Below are positions 51,365 through 60,717 of a stretch of DNA of 64,000 nucleotides, piece by piece. Source of the stretch: Clostridium grantii DSM 8605 (GTDB lineage: Bacteria > Bacillota > Clostridia > Clostridiales > Clostridiaceae); contig NZ_FQXM01000006.1 of assembly GCF_900129965.1 (NCBI RefSeq), positions 186,001 to 250,000 of the forward strand. The letters run 5' to 3'. Under the pieces are notes generated by a model that saw only the letters and a list, made by a program, of their open reading frames with translations, was not told the DNA's origin and did not search any database. Numbering within the stretch: position 1 is the first letter of the stretch; each line of letters opens with the position of its first letter. The position numbers and the translations under genes are program-made.

Positions 51365-51385
51365 TGTAATTAACTCCCTATAATT

Positions 51386-52192
51386 CTAATTAAAACTTCT
51401 ACTCCATATGGATAAGAAAACTAAACACAATGTACAAATCATAGCTATATAATCTCTACTATGTAGTTTTAGTATTTTCATTCTTGTCCTTCCTTCTCCA
51501 CCTTTATAACAACGCGCTTCCATAGCTGTTGCTAATTCGTCAGCTCTTCTGAAAGAGCTAATAAATAATGGCACTAATAAAGGAATTAAGTTTTTTGCTC
51601 TTTTAACTAAATTACCAGACTCAAAATCTGCGCCTCTAGCCATTTGTGCTTTCATTATTTTATCTGTTTCATCCATTAAGGTTGGAATAAATCTCAAAGC
51701 TATTGTCATCATCATTGCCAATTCATGTGCTGGCAATCCTATTTTTTTAAATGGGTTAAGTAATTTTTCAATTCCATCTGTCAATTCTATAGGAGATGTA
51801 GTAAGCGTTAATAATGAAGTTCCTATAATCAAAAATACTAATCTAAGTACCATAAATCCTGCCAAAACAAGACCTTCCTTATATACCTTTAAAAACTTCC
51901 AAGCAAATAAAGGGTCAGACTCTCCCCTTGTCATAAATACATTTAATAAGCCAGTTATCATTAGTAAAATAAAAATTGGCTTTAATCCTTTATAAATATA
52001 TTTAAATGGAACTTTTGATATTGAAATAGATATACCTATAAATAAAATTATAAATATATACCCTTTAAAATTATTTAGTATAAATAAATCAATAATAAAA
52101 ATTGTAGATATCAAAATTTTAAATCTAGGATCTAATTTGTGTATAATTGAATCTCCAGGAACATATTGACCAATAGTTATATCTTTAATCAT
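51386..52192 (-). CDS. ecfT: Energy-coupling factor transporter transmembrane protein
   Basis: 268-residue membrane scaffold of the group II energy-coupling factor (vitamin) transporters. Hydrophobic helices at both ends flank the cytoplasmic coupling helices with AQMARGADF and ATAMEARCYKGGEGRT, the Ala-Arg-Gly signatures that dock onto EcfA1/EcfA2. Overlaps the end of ecfA2 by 8 bases. Substrate-binding S-components are encoded elsewhere. Confidence 0.96.
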   Translation of the reverse strand: MIKDITIGQYVPGDSIIHKLDPRFKILISTIFIIDLFILNNFKGYIFIILFIGISISISKVPFKYIYKGLKPIFILLMITGLLNVFMTRGESDPLFAWKFLKVYKEGLVLAGFMVLRLVFLIIGTSLLTLTTSPIELTDGIEKLLNPFKKIGLPAHELAMMMTIALRFIPTLMDETDKIMKAQMARGADFESGNLVKRAKNLIPLLVPLFISSFRRADELATAMEARCYKGGEGRTRMKILKLHSRDYIAMICTLCLVFLSIWSRSFN

Positions 52193-53048
52193 TTTTGGCT
52201 CCTTTTAAAATCTGTAAAATTTGTTCTTGTGCTTCTTCAATTGTAAATATATCTTCAGAGATATTAAATCCTTTTTTTCTTAAAGCTCTAACTAAATATG
52301 TAACTTGTGGTACCGCTAACCCTACTCTTTCCAATGTATCAATTTCTCTAAATACCCTAGGCGGAATATTATCTAATATGCATTTACCATTTTCCATTAC
52401 AATTATACGACTAGCCACTTTAGCTACATCTTCCATACTATGCGAAACTAAAATTACAGTCATATTATACTCAGTTTTTAATTTTTTAATTTGAGCTAAA
52501 ATTTCATCTCTTCCTTTTGGATCTAATCCAGCAGTAGGTTCATCTAAAATTAATACTTTAGGTTCCATAGCAACAACCCCTGCTATAGCAACTCTTCTTT
52601 TTTGTCCACCACTTAGGTCAAAAGGTGATACATCTTTATAAGTATTATAATCAAGCCCTACAAATTCCATAGCTTTTTTTACTTTTTTATCTATGTCATC
52701 ATTTGTTAATCCTAAGTTTTTAGGACCAAAAGCAATGTCTTTTTCAATAGTTTCTTCAAATAATTGATACTCTGGATATTGAAAAACTAATCCTACTTTC
52801 TTTCTTATCTCATTTAATTTAAATTTAGGCACTGTTATATCAACACCATCCACAATTATTTTACCTGAAGAAGGTTTCAATAATCCATTAATGTGCTGAA
52901 TAAGGGTTGATTTTCCTGATCCTGTATGCCCAATTAAGGCTATAAATTCCCCATCTTCTAATCTTAATGAAACATCATCAAGTGCCTTCTTTTCAAACGG
53001 CGTCCCTGGCATATAAACATATGATAAATTTTCTATTTCAATTGACAT
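52185..53048 (-). CDS. ecfA2: ECF transporter ATP-binding protein EcfA2
   Basis: 287-residue ABC ATPase with Walker A GHTGSGKSTLIQH, signature DLSGGQKRRVAIAG and Walker B VLILDEPTAGLDP. Starts inside the end of ecfA1 (16-base overlap). With EcfA1 it forms the ATPase pair that powers the shared EcfT module for vitamins and metals. Confidence 0.96.
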   Translation of the reverse strand: MSIEIENLSYVYMPGTPFEKKALDDVSLRLEDGEFIALIGHTGSGKSTLIQHINGLLKPSSGKIIVDGVDITVPKFKLNEIRKKVGLVFQYPEYQLFEETIEKDIAFGPKNLGLTNDDIDKKVKKAMEFVGLDYNTYKDVSPFDLSGGQKRRVAIAGVVAMEPKVLILDEPTAGLDPKGRDEILAQIKKLKTEYNMTVILVSHSMEDVAKVASRIIVMENGKCILDNIPPRVFREIDTLERVGLAVPQVTYLVRALRKKGFNISEDIFTIEEAQEQILQILKGAKND

Positions 53049-53875
53049 AAAGCATCCACCATCTCACTTATTGTTAATATATCTGAAGTTATATTTAATC
53101 CACTTTGTTGAAGCTTAAAAGCTAACTCTGTAACTTGAGGTACATCTAATCCTATATTTTTCATCATAGACACATTACTGAATATTTCTCTAGGATTACC
53201 TTCCTTAACAATACTGCCATTATCCATAACAATTATTCTATCGGCCTCTACAGCTTCTTCCATGTAATGCGTTATTAATATTATAGTTATTCCATATTTT
53301 TCATTTAACTCTTTTATTGTATTTAAAACTTCATTTCTTCCAGATGGATCAAGCATTGCAGTTGGTTCATCTAAAATAATACATTCTGGTTTCATAGCCA
53401 AAATACCTGCTATAGCAACTCTTTGTTTTTGTCCTCCAGAAAGTAAATGAGGCGCATGTCTTCTGTACTCACTCATATTAACTGTTTTTAAAGCTTCTTC
53501 AACTCTATTGTTTATCTCTTTTGATTCAATTCCAAGATTTTCAGGTCCAAAAGCAACATCTTCTTCAACAATAGTTGCAACTATTTGATTATCAGGATTC
53601 TGAAAAACCATTCCTGCCTTATTTCTTATCTTCCATAGGTTATCAAAATCTTTGGTATTCATACCATCAACTAATACATCCCCTTCAGAAGGTAATACTA
53701 ATGCATTCATATGCTTAGCAATTGTTGATTTTCCTGAACCATTATGCCCCAAAATCACTAGGAATTCACCTTTTTTAACATTAAGGTTTACTCCATTGAC
53801 AGCTAGCTTTGTCTCATTATTTTCTTTTTCATAACCAAAAAAAACATTTGAACATTCTATCATATAATGAGCCAT
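53033..53875 (-). CDS. ecfA1: ECF transporter ATP-binding protein EcfA1
   Basis: 280-residue ABC ATPase with Walker A GHNGSGKSTIAKH, signature LLSGGQKQRVAIAG and Walker B CIILDEPTAMLDP. ATG 53875 follows AAGGAG by 8 bases; GTG 53881 is possible. It lies about 80 bases after rplQ, the usual Firmicute order rplQ-ecfA1-ecfA2-ecfT-truA. Confidence 0.96.
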   Translation of the reverse strand: MAHYMIECSNVFFGYEKENNETKLAVNGVNLNVKKGEFLVILGHNGSGKSTIAKHMNALVLPSEGDVLVDGMNTKDFDNLWKIRNKAGMVFQNPDNQIVATIVEEDVAFGPENLGIESKEINNRVEEALKTVNMSEYRRHAPHLLSGGQKQRVAIAGILAMKPECIILDEPTAMLDPSGRNEVLNTIKELNEKYGITIILITHYMEEAVEADRIIVMDNGSIVKEGNPREIFSNVSMMKNIGLDVPQVTELAFKLQQSGLNITSDILTISEMVDALCQLK

Positions 53876-53953
53876 ACTCACTTCTCCTTAAAGTAAAAAT
53901 TTAAAAATTAAAGGGACTAAGCAATAAGTAATTAATCCCTATGATCCTACTAA

Positions 53954-54295
53954 TTAAACTAATTCCAAAATAGCTACTTCTGCTCCGTCGCCTCTTCTTG
54001 GCCCTTTTCTGATAATTCTAGTGTATCCACCATTTCTATCAGCATATTTAGGTGCAGTAGTTTCGAACAATTGTTCAACTACTTCCTTTTCTAGAACAAA
54101 TGCAAGCACTTGTCTTCTAGAATGAAGATCTCCTTTTTTAGCAAGAGTAATCATTTTTTCAGCTATACGCTTAGTTTCTTTTGCTCTTGTAACGGTAGTT
54201 TCGATTTTTCCTGTTTTCAAGAAACTAGTTACTAAACTTCTTAACATAGCTCTTCTTTGATCAGTTGGAAGTCCTAACTTACGTTGTTTTGCCAT
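53954..54295 (-). CDS. rplQ: 50S ribosomal protein bL17
   Basis: 113 residues, MAKQRKLGLPTDQRRAMLRSL start and the GGYTRIIRKGPRRGDGAEVA end. It lies near the peptide exit tunnel. Last gene of the alpha operon, 12 bases after rpoA. Confidence 0.98.
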   Translation of the reverse strand: MAKQRKLGLPTDQRRAMLRSLVTSFLKTGKIETTVTRAKETKRIAEKMITLAKKGDLHSRRQVLAFVLEKEVVEQLFETTAPKYADRNGGYTRIIRKGPRRGDGAEVAILELV

Positions 54296-54307
54296 TATTA
54301 TCCTCCT

Positions 54308-55255
54308 TTACTCATCGGATTTCTTTAAACCTAATAATAATGCAGCTAGTTTTTCTTGAACTTCTTCAAGTGACTTTCTTCCTAGATTTCTAACCTTCAT
54401 CATATCATCCATAGTTCTTTCAGTTAACTCTTGAACAGTATTAATTCCAGCTCTTTTTAAACAGTTATAACTTCTAACTGATAAATCTAGTTCTTCTATA
54501 GTCATTTCTAAAACTTTTTCTTTTTGGTCCTCTTCTTTTTCAATCATGATTTCCATATCATCCGCATTATCTGTTAATGTCATAAACAGTTTAAAGTGTT
54601 CGATTAATATTTTAGCAGACAAACTAATTGTCTCTTCTGGCATCATTGTACCATTTGTCCAAACCTCTAAAGTTAATTTATCATAGTCAGTAATCTGACC
54701 AACTCTAGTATTTTCTACTGAGAAATTAACTCTTTTTACAGGAGTATATATTGAATCAACAGGTATAGTACCAATAGGTAAGTCTTCTCTTTTATTTTTG
54801 CTTTGAGTAACATACCCACGGCCTCTACCAACGTTTATTTCCATATATAATCTACCATCTTCGTCTAATGTTGCAATATGTAAATCTTTGTTTACAATTT
54901 CAACACTTCCGTCAGTGGTAATATCTGCTGCAGTTACCTCACATGGTCCCTGAGCATCAATGTAAACTGTACTTGGGCCTTCATCATTAAGCTTCATTGA
55001 TAAGCTTTTGATATTAAGAATAATTTGTGATACATCTTCCTTAACACCTTTTACAGTTGAAAACTCATGCAAAACACCATCTACCTTAATAGAATTAGCA
55101 GCTGCTCCTGGTAAAGACGATAGTAGAATTCTTCTTAAGGCATTACCTAAAGTAGTTCCGTATCCTCTTTCCAATGGATCAATTACAAATTTTCCGTAAA
55201 TGCCATCATCAGAAGCTTCTATCAATTCAATTTTAGGTTTTTCTATCTCTAACAT
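54308..55255 (-). CDS. rpoA: RNA polymerase alpha subunit
   Basis: 315 residues. The N-terminal assembly domain shows RGYGTTLGNALRRILLSSLPG; the C-terminal domain (about 245-315) includes LSVRSYNCLKRAGINTVQEL and KVRNLGRKSLEEV, which bind promoter UP elements and activators. Between rpsD and rplQ as usual. Confidence 0.98.
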   Translation of the reverse strand: MLEIEKPKIELIEASDDGIYGKFVIDPLERGYGTTLGNALRRILLSSLPGAAANSIKVDGVLHEFSTVKGVKEDVSQIILNIKSLSMKLNDEGPSTVYIDAQGPCEVTAADITTDGSVEIVNKDLHIATLDEDGRLYMEINVGRGRGYVTQSKNKREDLPIGTIPVDSIYTPVKRVNFSVENTRVGQITDYDKLTLEVWTNGTMMPEETISLSAKILIEHFKLFMTLTDNADDMEIMIEKEEDQKEKVLEMTIEELDLSVRSYNCLKRAGINTVQELTERTMDDMMKVRNLGRKSLEEVQEKLAALLLGLKKSDE

Positions 55256-55315
55256 ATGAACCCTCCCTTGTAGAATAATGTACTAAGGGCAACTTTTTCT
55301 ATCCTTCTTACCTTA

Positions 55316-55936
55316 TTATTTACTATATAACTCGACGATTAATGTTTCATTAACTGGTACATCTATATCGCTTCTTTGAGGTTCTGCTACAACAGTACCT
55401 TGGAAATTAGCAACATCCCCTTGCAACCAACTTGGTTGAGCTTTTGGGTTTTCTGCAAATACTTTAAACTTCTCACCTGATCTGCTTTTTTCTCTAACAG
55501 AAATTACATCATTAACACTTACTTGGTAAGATGGAATATCAACTTTCTTTCCATTTACTAAGAAATGTCCATGAGTTACTAATTGTCTAGCTTCAGTTCT
55601 AGAAGCTCCAAAACCTAATCTATATACTACATTATCTAATCTCATTTCAAGTAATCTAAGAAGATTTTCCCCTGTAACACCTTTCATGTGATCAGCTTTT
55701 TCATAATATTTTCTAAATTGCTTTTCAAGAATTCCATAAACTCTTCTAGCTTTTTGTTTTTCTCTTAATTGGATTCCGTAGTTAGAAAGTTTCTTTCTAC
55801 TTTGTCCGTGTTCACCTGGTGCATAGCTTCTTTTACTAAATGCACACTTATCTGTATAACATCTATCTCCTTTTAGAAATAGTTTCATACCTTCTCTTCT
55901 GCACAATCTACACACTGGTCCAGTATATCTAGCCAT
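55316..55936 (-). CDS. rpsD: 30S ribosomal protein uS4
   Basis: 206 residues with MARYTGPVCRLCRREGMKLFLKG in parts, ARQLVTHGHFLVNGKKV (S4 domain) and a typical end. It has the cysteine-containing (zinc-type) N-terminus: CRLC and a later Cys pair. It nucleates small-subunit assembly and can repress the operon in other bacteria. Confidence 0.98.
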   Translation of the reverse strand: MARYTGPVCRLCRREGMKLFLKGDRCYTDKCAFSKRSYAPGEHGQSRKKLSNYGIQLREKQKARRVYGILEKQFRKYYEKADHMKGVTGENLLRLLEMRLDNVVYRLGFGASRTEARQLVTHGHFLVNGKKVDIPSYQVSVNDVISVREKSRSGEKFKVFAENPKAQPSWLQGDVANFQGTVVAEPQRSDIDVPVNETLIVELYSK

Positions 55937-55964
55937 TTAAAGTAACACCTCCTATATATTAATA

Positions 55965-56363
55965 CTAAACTCTTCTTCTCTTTGGTGGTCTACATCCGTT
56001 GTGTGGAATAGGAGTAACATCTTTAATCATTGTTATCTCTAATCCCGCTGCTTGTAAAGATCTTATAGCAGCTTCTCTTCCAGCACCAGGGCCTTTTACA
56101 TAAACATCAACGCTTTGTAATCCATGTTCCATTGCTGCTTGTGCTGCTGTTTCAGCCGCCATTTGAGCTGCATAAGGTGTACTTTTTCTTGAACCTTTAA
56201 ATCCAAGTGCACCTGCACTAGACCAAGATAAAGCATTTCCCATGCTGTCAGTCAAAGTTACCATTGAGTTATTAAAAGTTGATCTAATGTGAGCACAACC
56301 GTGTTCAACATTTTTTCTTTCTTTTCTTCTTCTTCCACGTTTAACTTTTTTAGCCTTAGCCAT
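55965..56363 (-). CDS. rpsK: 30S ribosomal protein uS11
   Basis: 132 residues. KNVEHGCAHIRSTFNNSMVT, GAGREAAIRSLQAAGLE and the closing HNGCRPPKRRRV are the family hallmarks. Part of the platform of the 30S subunit. Lies 18 bases after rpsM. Confidence 0.98.
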   Translation of the reverse strand: MAKAKKVKRGRRRKERKNVEHGCAHIRSTFNNSMVTLTDSMGNALSWSSAGALGFKGSRKSTPYAAQMAAETAAQAAMEHGLQSVDVYVKGPGAGREAAIRSLQAAGLEITMIKDVTPIPHNGCRPPKRRRV

Positions 56364-56381
56364 TCAATCTTCCCTCCTTTT

Positions 56382-56753
56382 TTATTTCTTCTTCTTACTA
56401 GAAACCATTTTTTTAGGGCCTTTTCTAGTTCTAGCATTAGTTTTAGTTTTTTGTCCTCTAACAGGAAGACCTCTTCTATGTCTAATTCCTCTATAACTTC
56501 CGATCTCAACTAATCTCTTTATATCTAAAGCGATTTTTCTTCTCAAATCACCCTCAACAGTAAAGCTCTTACCAATTTGATCTCTTAAAGCATTAACTTC
56601 TTCTTCAGTTAAATCCTTAACTCTTGTGTCAGGATTAACTCCAGTTGCTTCTAAAATCTCTTGGGATCTTGGTAAGCCTATGCCGTAAATATAAGTTAAA
56701 CCTACTTCTACTCTTTTGTTCTTTGGTAGGTCTACTCCAGCTATTCTCGCCAT
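56382..56753 (-). CDS. rpsM: 30S ribosomal protein uS13
   Basis: 123 residues starting MARIAGVDLP at ATG 56753; four upstream codons in frame precede the ribosome binding distance and are not needed. GIRHRRGLPVRGQKTKTNARTRKG is the conserved C-terminal region reaching towards the P site. Confidence 0.97.
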   Translation of the reverse strand: MARIAGVDLPKNKRVEVGLTYIYGIGLPRSQEILEATGVNPDTRVKDLTEEEVNALRDQIGKSFTVEGDLRRKIALDIKRLVEIGSYRGIRHRRGLPVRGQKTKTNARTRKGPKKMVSSKKKK

Positions 56754-56861
56754 AAAACAGCGCACCTCCTATTTTTATTTGTGCATTCTCAGCAGCCGCA
56801 TAATTTCATATAATATCACTTTATAAAGTCATATTGTGAAATATCTAAAATTTCGATAGTT

Positions 56862-56975
56862 CTATCCTTGTTTTTGTTTGTGTTTAGGATTTTCACAAAT
56901 TACCATTACTTTACCTTTTCTTTTGATAACTTTACATTTCTCGCAGATAGGTTTCACTGATGGTCTCACTTTCAT
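56862..56975 (-). CDS. rpmJ: 50S ribosomal protein bL36
   Basis: 37 residues (MKVRPSVKPICEKCKVIKRK at the start, ending KHKQKQG), too short for routine ORF listing. Two cysteines (CEKC) plus a further Cys and His form the zinc knuckle, so this is the zinc-binding (C+) form. It lies between infA and rpsM as in most bacteria, 15 bases after infA. Confidence 0.96.
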   Translation of the reverse strand: MKVRPSVKPICEKCKVIKRKGKVMVICENPKHKQKQG

Positions 56976-56990
56976 TATAAACCCTCCTAA

Positions 56991-57209
56991 CTATTTAGCT
57001 CTCCAAGTAATTCTACCTCTACTTAGATCATATGGAGAAAGTTCTAATGTTACTTTATCGCCAGGTAGAATTCTAATAAAATTCATTCTCAACTTTCCAG
57101 AAACGTGTGCTAATATTTTTTGACCGCTCTCTAATTGAACTTGAAACATTGCATTTGGTAAAGCCTCTAGGACTACACCTTGCATTTCTATTACATCATC
57201 TTTTGACAT
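56991..57209 (-). CDS. infA: Translation initiation factor IF-1
   Basis: 72 residues, an OB-fold protein that binds the ribosomal A site during initiation. MSKDDVIEMQGVV, MFQVQLESGQKILAHVSGKLR and GDKVTLELSPYDLSRGRITWR match the family over its whole length. Confidence 0.98.
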   Translation of the reverse strand: MSKDDVIEMQGVVLEALPNAMFQVQLESGQKILAHVSGKLRMNFIRILPGDKVTLELSPYDLSRGRITWRAK

Positions 57210-57215
57210 AAGGGA

Positions 57216-57506
57216 TTAAACCTCCTTATTTACGTCTCTATTTTCTAAAAACTTTCTAACAGTTGCATTATTAACATATTCTTCATTTAGAAGTTTTCCT
57301 CTTATTTCATAAGAACACTCTTCTAAAATCGATAAATGCTTAAGTTTCTTCTTTTTAGGGTTCTCTATCTTTCTTAAATCACCATCAGCTATATTCACAA
57401 AATTATGATCTATAACATTAATGATTAGAAAGAAACGCCCAGAATCTCTTCCTGCTTTAGAGTACACCACTCTACCAATATAATCTTCTTTATTCAAACT
57501 TTTCAC
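57216..57506 (-). CDS. KOW-domain RNA-binding protein (L14e-like)
   Basis: 96 residues, with a KOW-type strand-turn start (IGRVVYSKAGRDSGRFFLIINVID) and a basic middle part (NPKKKKLKHL). Such small proteins occur between map and infA in many Firmicutes and are thought to bind ribosomal RNA, role unknown. Here the methionine aminopeptidase gene that normally precedes it is absent. Confidence 0.85.
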   Translation of the reverse strand: MKSLNKEDYIGRVVYSKAGRDSGRFFLIINVIDHNFVNIADGDLRKIENPKKKKLKHLSILEECSYEIRGKLLNEEYVNNATVRKFLENRDVNKEV

Positions 57507-57586
57507 CTCTAAAAACTAGAGCTAGATATAGAATATTTCAAGGAATTCTAATACATATTCTTATTCCTTAACTACTATATAAAATC

Positions 57587-58246
57587 TTATTTTTTTACTT
57601 GAAATTGTGCCAAATGTTTTGAAACATCTTCAAAGACTTCTTCAATAGATTTAGTACCATCTAAGGTAAATAATTTATCAACTTTATCATAGTAATCAAT
57701 TAATGGTTGAGTAGATTTTTCGTAAACATCTATTCTTTCTTTTACAGTAGTTTCTTTATCATCATCTCTTTGAATGATTTCTGATCCACAAACATCACAT
57801 ATTCCAGCAACTTTTGGAGGATTAAATCCAATGTGGTAGCTTGAGCCGCAATTAAGACATACTCTTCTTCCCGTCATTCTTTCCAAAATAAATTCTGGAG
57901 GAACACCGATCAACAATACACTGTCTATATCCTCTTCTCTGTTTTTCAAAAAATCATCAAGACATTCAGCTTGAAATACTGTTCTTGGAAATCCATCCAA
58001 GAGAAATCCAGATTTACAATCATCCCTTGAAAGTCTATCTTTTGTAATATCAATTGTAACTTCATCAGGCACTAAAAGTCCCTTATCTATAAACTTTTTA
58101 GCTTCAACTCCAAGAGGGGTTTCCTCTGAAATGTTTTTTCTAAAGATATCTCCAGTTGATATGTGAGGTATTGAAAACCCTTTCGATATCAATTTTGCTT
58201 GTGTTCCTTTTCCAGCACCTGGAGGACCCAGTAAAACAATTTTCAT
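57587..58246 (-). CDS. adk: Adenylate kinase
   Basis: 219 residues, long-lid form. P-loop GPPGAGKGTQAKLI, DGFPRT (AMP-binding region) and a zinc lid with CLNCGSSYH and CDVCGSE (four cysteines). Interconverts ATP, ADP and AMP. Lies 26 bases after secY. The usual next gene, map, is missing. Confidence 0.98.
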   Translation of the reverse strand: MKIVLLGPPGAGKGTQAKLISKGFSIPHISTGDIFRKNISEETPLGVEAKKFIDKGLLVPDEVTIDITKDRLSRDDCKSGFLLDGFPRTVFQAECLDDFLKNREEDIDSVLLIGVPPEFILERMTGRRVCLNCGSSYHIGFNPPKVAGICDVCGSEIIQRDDDKETTVKERIDVYEKSTQPLIDYYDKVDKLFTLDGTKSIEEVFEDVSKHLAQFQVKK

Positions 58247-58272
58247 TTAATCATCTCCATTTAGTATTAGCT

Positions 58273-59550
58273 TTATTTTAGAAATCCTTTGTAATGTCTC
58301 ATTACAAGTTGTGATTCTAGAGTTCTCATAAAATCTAAGGCAACTCCTACTTCAATCAATAAAGCCGTTCCACCAAATGCAATGTTCTTAAATTGAGTGA
58401 AATTCTTAACTCCCATAGGTGTAAGAGCAATAAATGCTGCAAATATACCTCCTAGAATCGCCACTTTAAATAATACTTTTTGAATATAAATAGCTGTTGG
58501 TTCACCCGGTCTAATACCTGGTATAAATCCTGCAGATTTATGTATGTTTTCAGCCATCTCGTCTGGTTTAAAAGTAACTTCAGTATAAAACCAAGTAAAG
58601 AATATAACTAAAATAGCATACACAATAGCATATCTTAAAGTATCTGGTGCGAATGGACTAAATACACTTGTACTTACCCACGTTGCAAAAGCCGAATTAG
58701 GTATAAATACACTAATTGTTGCTGGAAATTGCATAACTGACATACCAAAAATAATTGCTATAATTCCTGAAGAATTCATATTTATTGGAATATGTGTAGA
58801 TTGACCTCCATACATTTTTCCATTTGAACCTTTTGCAGCATATTGAACTGGTATTCTTCTTTCTGATAGTGTAGCCATAATTACTATAATAAATACAAGC
58901 AATGAAAATGCTCCTAGTAAAACAACTTCAACTAAGTTAACTGTATCTGTATCAACTAATGATTTAATTTGAATTATTGTCTGTGGAAGTCTAGAAATAA
59001 TATTTACAAATATTATCAAAGATATTCCATTCCCTATTCCTCTTACTGTAATTTGATCACCAAGCCATATAAGGAATATTGATGAAGTTGTTAATGTAAG
59101 AATTATCAAAAACACTTGCATACTTGTTGCACCTGGAAGTGCTCCTGCTTGAACTACCAAATTATATGTACCAAATGATTGTAGAATTGCTATTGCAACT
59201 GCTGCATATCTAGTATATTTTTGAATCTTCTTTCTACCTTCTTCTCCCTCTTTAGAAAGTTGTTCTAATGGAGGTATTGCTATTGTTAGCAATGAAAATA
59301 TGATAGAAGCATTGATGTAAGGAACTACACCCATTGCAAATATACTAAAACTACTTAAAGCACCACCAGACATCAAATCGTAAAAACTAAATAATGTTCC
59401 TTCTTGTGCTAAATTAGTTAAAGCTGCAGCATCCACACCAGGTACAGGAATATGATTTCCTAACCTGATGACAGCTACCATTAAAACTGTAAATATAATT
59501 CTATTTCTTAGCTCAGGTACTTTCCATGCATTACGTAAGGTTGACATCAT
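58273..59550 (-). CDS. secY: Preprotein translocase subunit SecY
   Basis: 425 residues with ten membrane helices; forms the protein-conducting channel with SecE and SecG. VIRLGNHIPVPGVD, GIGNGISLIIFVNI and the C-terminal RHYKGFLK-type end are typical. Follows rplO directly. Confidence 0.98.
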   Translation of the reverse strand: MMSTLRNAWKVPELRNRIIFTVLMVAVIRLGNHIPVPGVDAAALTNLAQEGTLFSFYDLMSGGALSSFSIFAMGVVPYINASIIFSLLTIAIPPLEQLSKEGEEGRKKIQKYTRYAAVAIAILQSFGTYNLVVQAGALPGATSMQVFLIILTLTTSSIFLIWLGDQITVRGIGNGISLIIFVNIISRLPQTIIQIKSLVDTDTVNLVEVVLLGAFSLLVFIIVIMATLSERRIPVQYAAKGSNGKMYGGQSTHIPINMNSSGIIAIIFGMSVMQFPATISVFIPNSAFATWVSTSVFSPFAPDTLRYAIVYAILVIFFTWFYTEVTFKPDEMAENIHKSAGFIPGIRPGEPTAIYIQKVLFKVAILGGIFAAFIALTPMGVKNFTQFKNIAFGGTALLIEVGVALDFMRTLESQLVMRHYKGFLK

Positions 59551-59551
59551 T

Positions 59552-59992
59552 TTAAATCACCTCTACTTTTCCTCCAGTAGCCTCTATCTTTTCTACGGCA
59601 CCTTTTGTGAATTTAGTAGCTTTAATAGTAAGTTTTCTTTCTAACTCACCATTTCCTAAAATTTTAACGCCATCTTTAATCTTGCTTATTACGCCATGTT
59701 GTTTCAATAACTCTGGAGTAACTGTAGTACCATCTTCAAATATGTTTAATCTATTAACATTTACTTCTACATAATCTTTAGCGAAAATATTCGTAAATCC
59801 TCTTTTAGGTAATCTTCTATATAGAGGCATTTGACCACCTTCAAATCCTGGTCTTACGCCACCGCCTGATCTAGAATTTTGTCCGTCCTGACCTCTAGCT
59901 GCAGTTTTACCCCAACCAGAACCAGTACCTCTTCCAACTCTTTTTTTGCTTTTTTTAGAACCTAAAGCAGGTTTTAAATCATGAAGTTTCAA
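59552..59992 (-). CDS. rplO: 50S ribosomal protein uL15
   Basis: 146 residues beginning MKLHDLKPALGSKKSKKRVGRG; TTG 59992 lies 8 bases after GAGGAGG and fits the family start, while GTG 60001 overlaps that site. The glycine/arginine-rich N-terminal region threads into rRNA. Confidence 0.96.
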   Translation of the reverse strand: MKLHDLKPALGSKKSKKRVGRGTGSGWGKTAARGQDGQNSRSGGGVRPGFEGGQMPLYRRLPKRGFTNIFAKDYVEVNVNRLNIFEDGTTVTPELLKQHGVISKIKDGVKILGNGELERKLTIKATKFTKGAVEKIEATGGKVEVI

Positions 59993-60007
59993 GTCTAGCA
60001 CCTCCTC

Positions 60008-60190
60008 TTATTGTACTTCTTCTATCTCTAGAAGATAAATGACTTTGTTCATCATACCTCTTATTTGAGGAGTATCTTCGTGAATAACTGTTTTGCCGAT
60101 TTTATTCAAACCAAGAGCTTCCACAGTAGCTCTATGATCTTTTTTTCTACCGATAACACTCTTCACTTGAGTAATCTTAAGCTTAGCCAA
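60008..60190 (-). CDS. rpmD: 50S ribosomal protein uL30
   Basis: 60 residues, MAKLKITQVKSVIGRKKDHRAT at the start (shown in part), typical small bacterial L30 with the KxTLxxLGL-like ATVEALGLNKIGKTVIHEDTP region. Between rpsE and rplO. Confidence 0.97.
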   Translation of the reverse strand: MAKLKITQVKSVIGRKKDHRATVEALGLNKIGKTVIHEDTPQIRGMMNKVIYLLEIEEVQ

Positions 60191-60202
60191 TGTGATCCCC
60201 TC

Positions 60203-60700
60203 CTAACCTAATATTTCTTCTACTGTTTTACCTCTTAAACTAGCAATCTGCTCTGCAGTTCTTAGTTTACTTAAACCATCGATAGTTGCGCTAACCATGT
60301 TTTTAGGGTTATTAGATCCTAATGATTTCGCTCTAACATCCTTCAATCCTGCTAATTCAAGTACCGCTCTTACTGGTCCACCAGCAATAACTCCTGTACC
60401 TTCTACAGCTGGCATTAATAATACATTACCTCTTCCAAATTCACCATAGATTCTGTGTGGGATAGTATTATCAACTATTGCAACTTCTACTAGATGTTTC
60501 TTAGCATCTTCAATTCCTTTTCTAATTGCTTCAGGTATCTCAGTTGCTTTTCCTAATCCTACTCCAACGTGTCCGTTTTCGTCCCCAACTACTACTAAAG
60601 CTGTGAATCTAAAGTTTCTTCCGCCTTTAACAACTTTAGCAACTCTATTTATGAATACAACTTTTTCTTTTAAATTAAGGGAATTAGGGTCTATTCTCAT
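60203..60700 (-). CDS. rpsE: 30S ribosomal protein uS5
   Basis: 165 residues, with LKEKVVFINRVAKVVKGGRNF (double-stranded RNA-binding-like fold) and GTGVIAGGPVRAVLELAGL. Sits at the mRNA entry site and influences accuracy. Confidence 0.98.
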   Translation of the reverse strand: MRIDPNSLNLKEKVVFINRVAKVVKGGRNFRFTALVVVGDENGHVGVGLGKATEIPEAIRKGIEDAKKHLVEVAIVDNTIPHRIYGEFGRGNVLLMPAVEGTGVIAGGPVRAVLELAGLKDVRAKSLGSNNPKNMVSATIDGLSKLRTAEQIASLRGKTVEEILG

Positions 60701-60717
60701 AGCATTTCCTCCTTTAC

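Noticed and set aside
57507..57586. Decayed map gene between adk and the KOW gene
   Set aside because: The 80 bases give no frame resembling methionine aminopeptidase; it is a short ordinary spacer.
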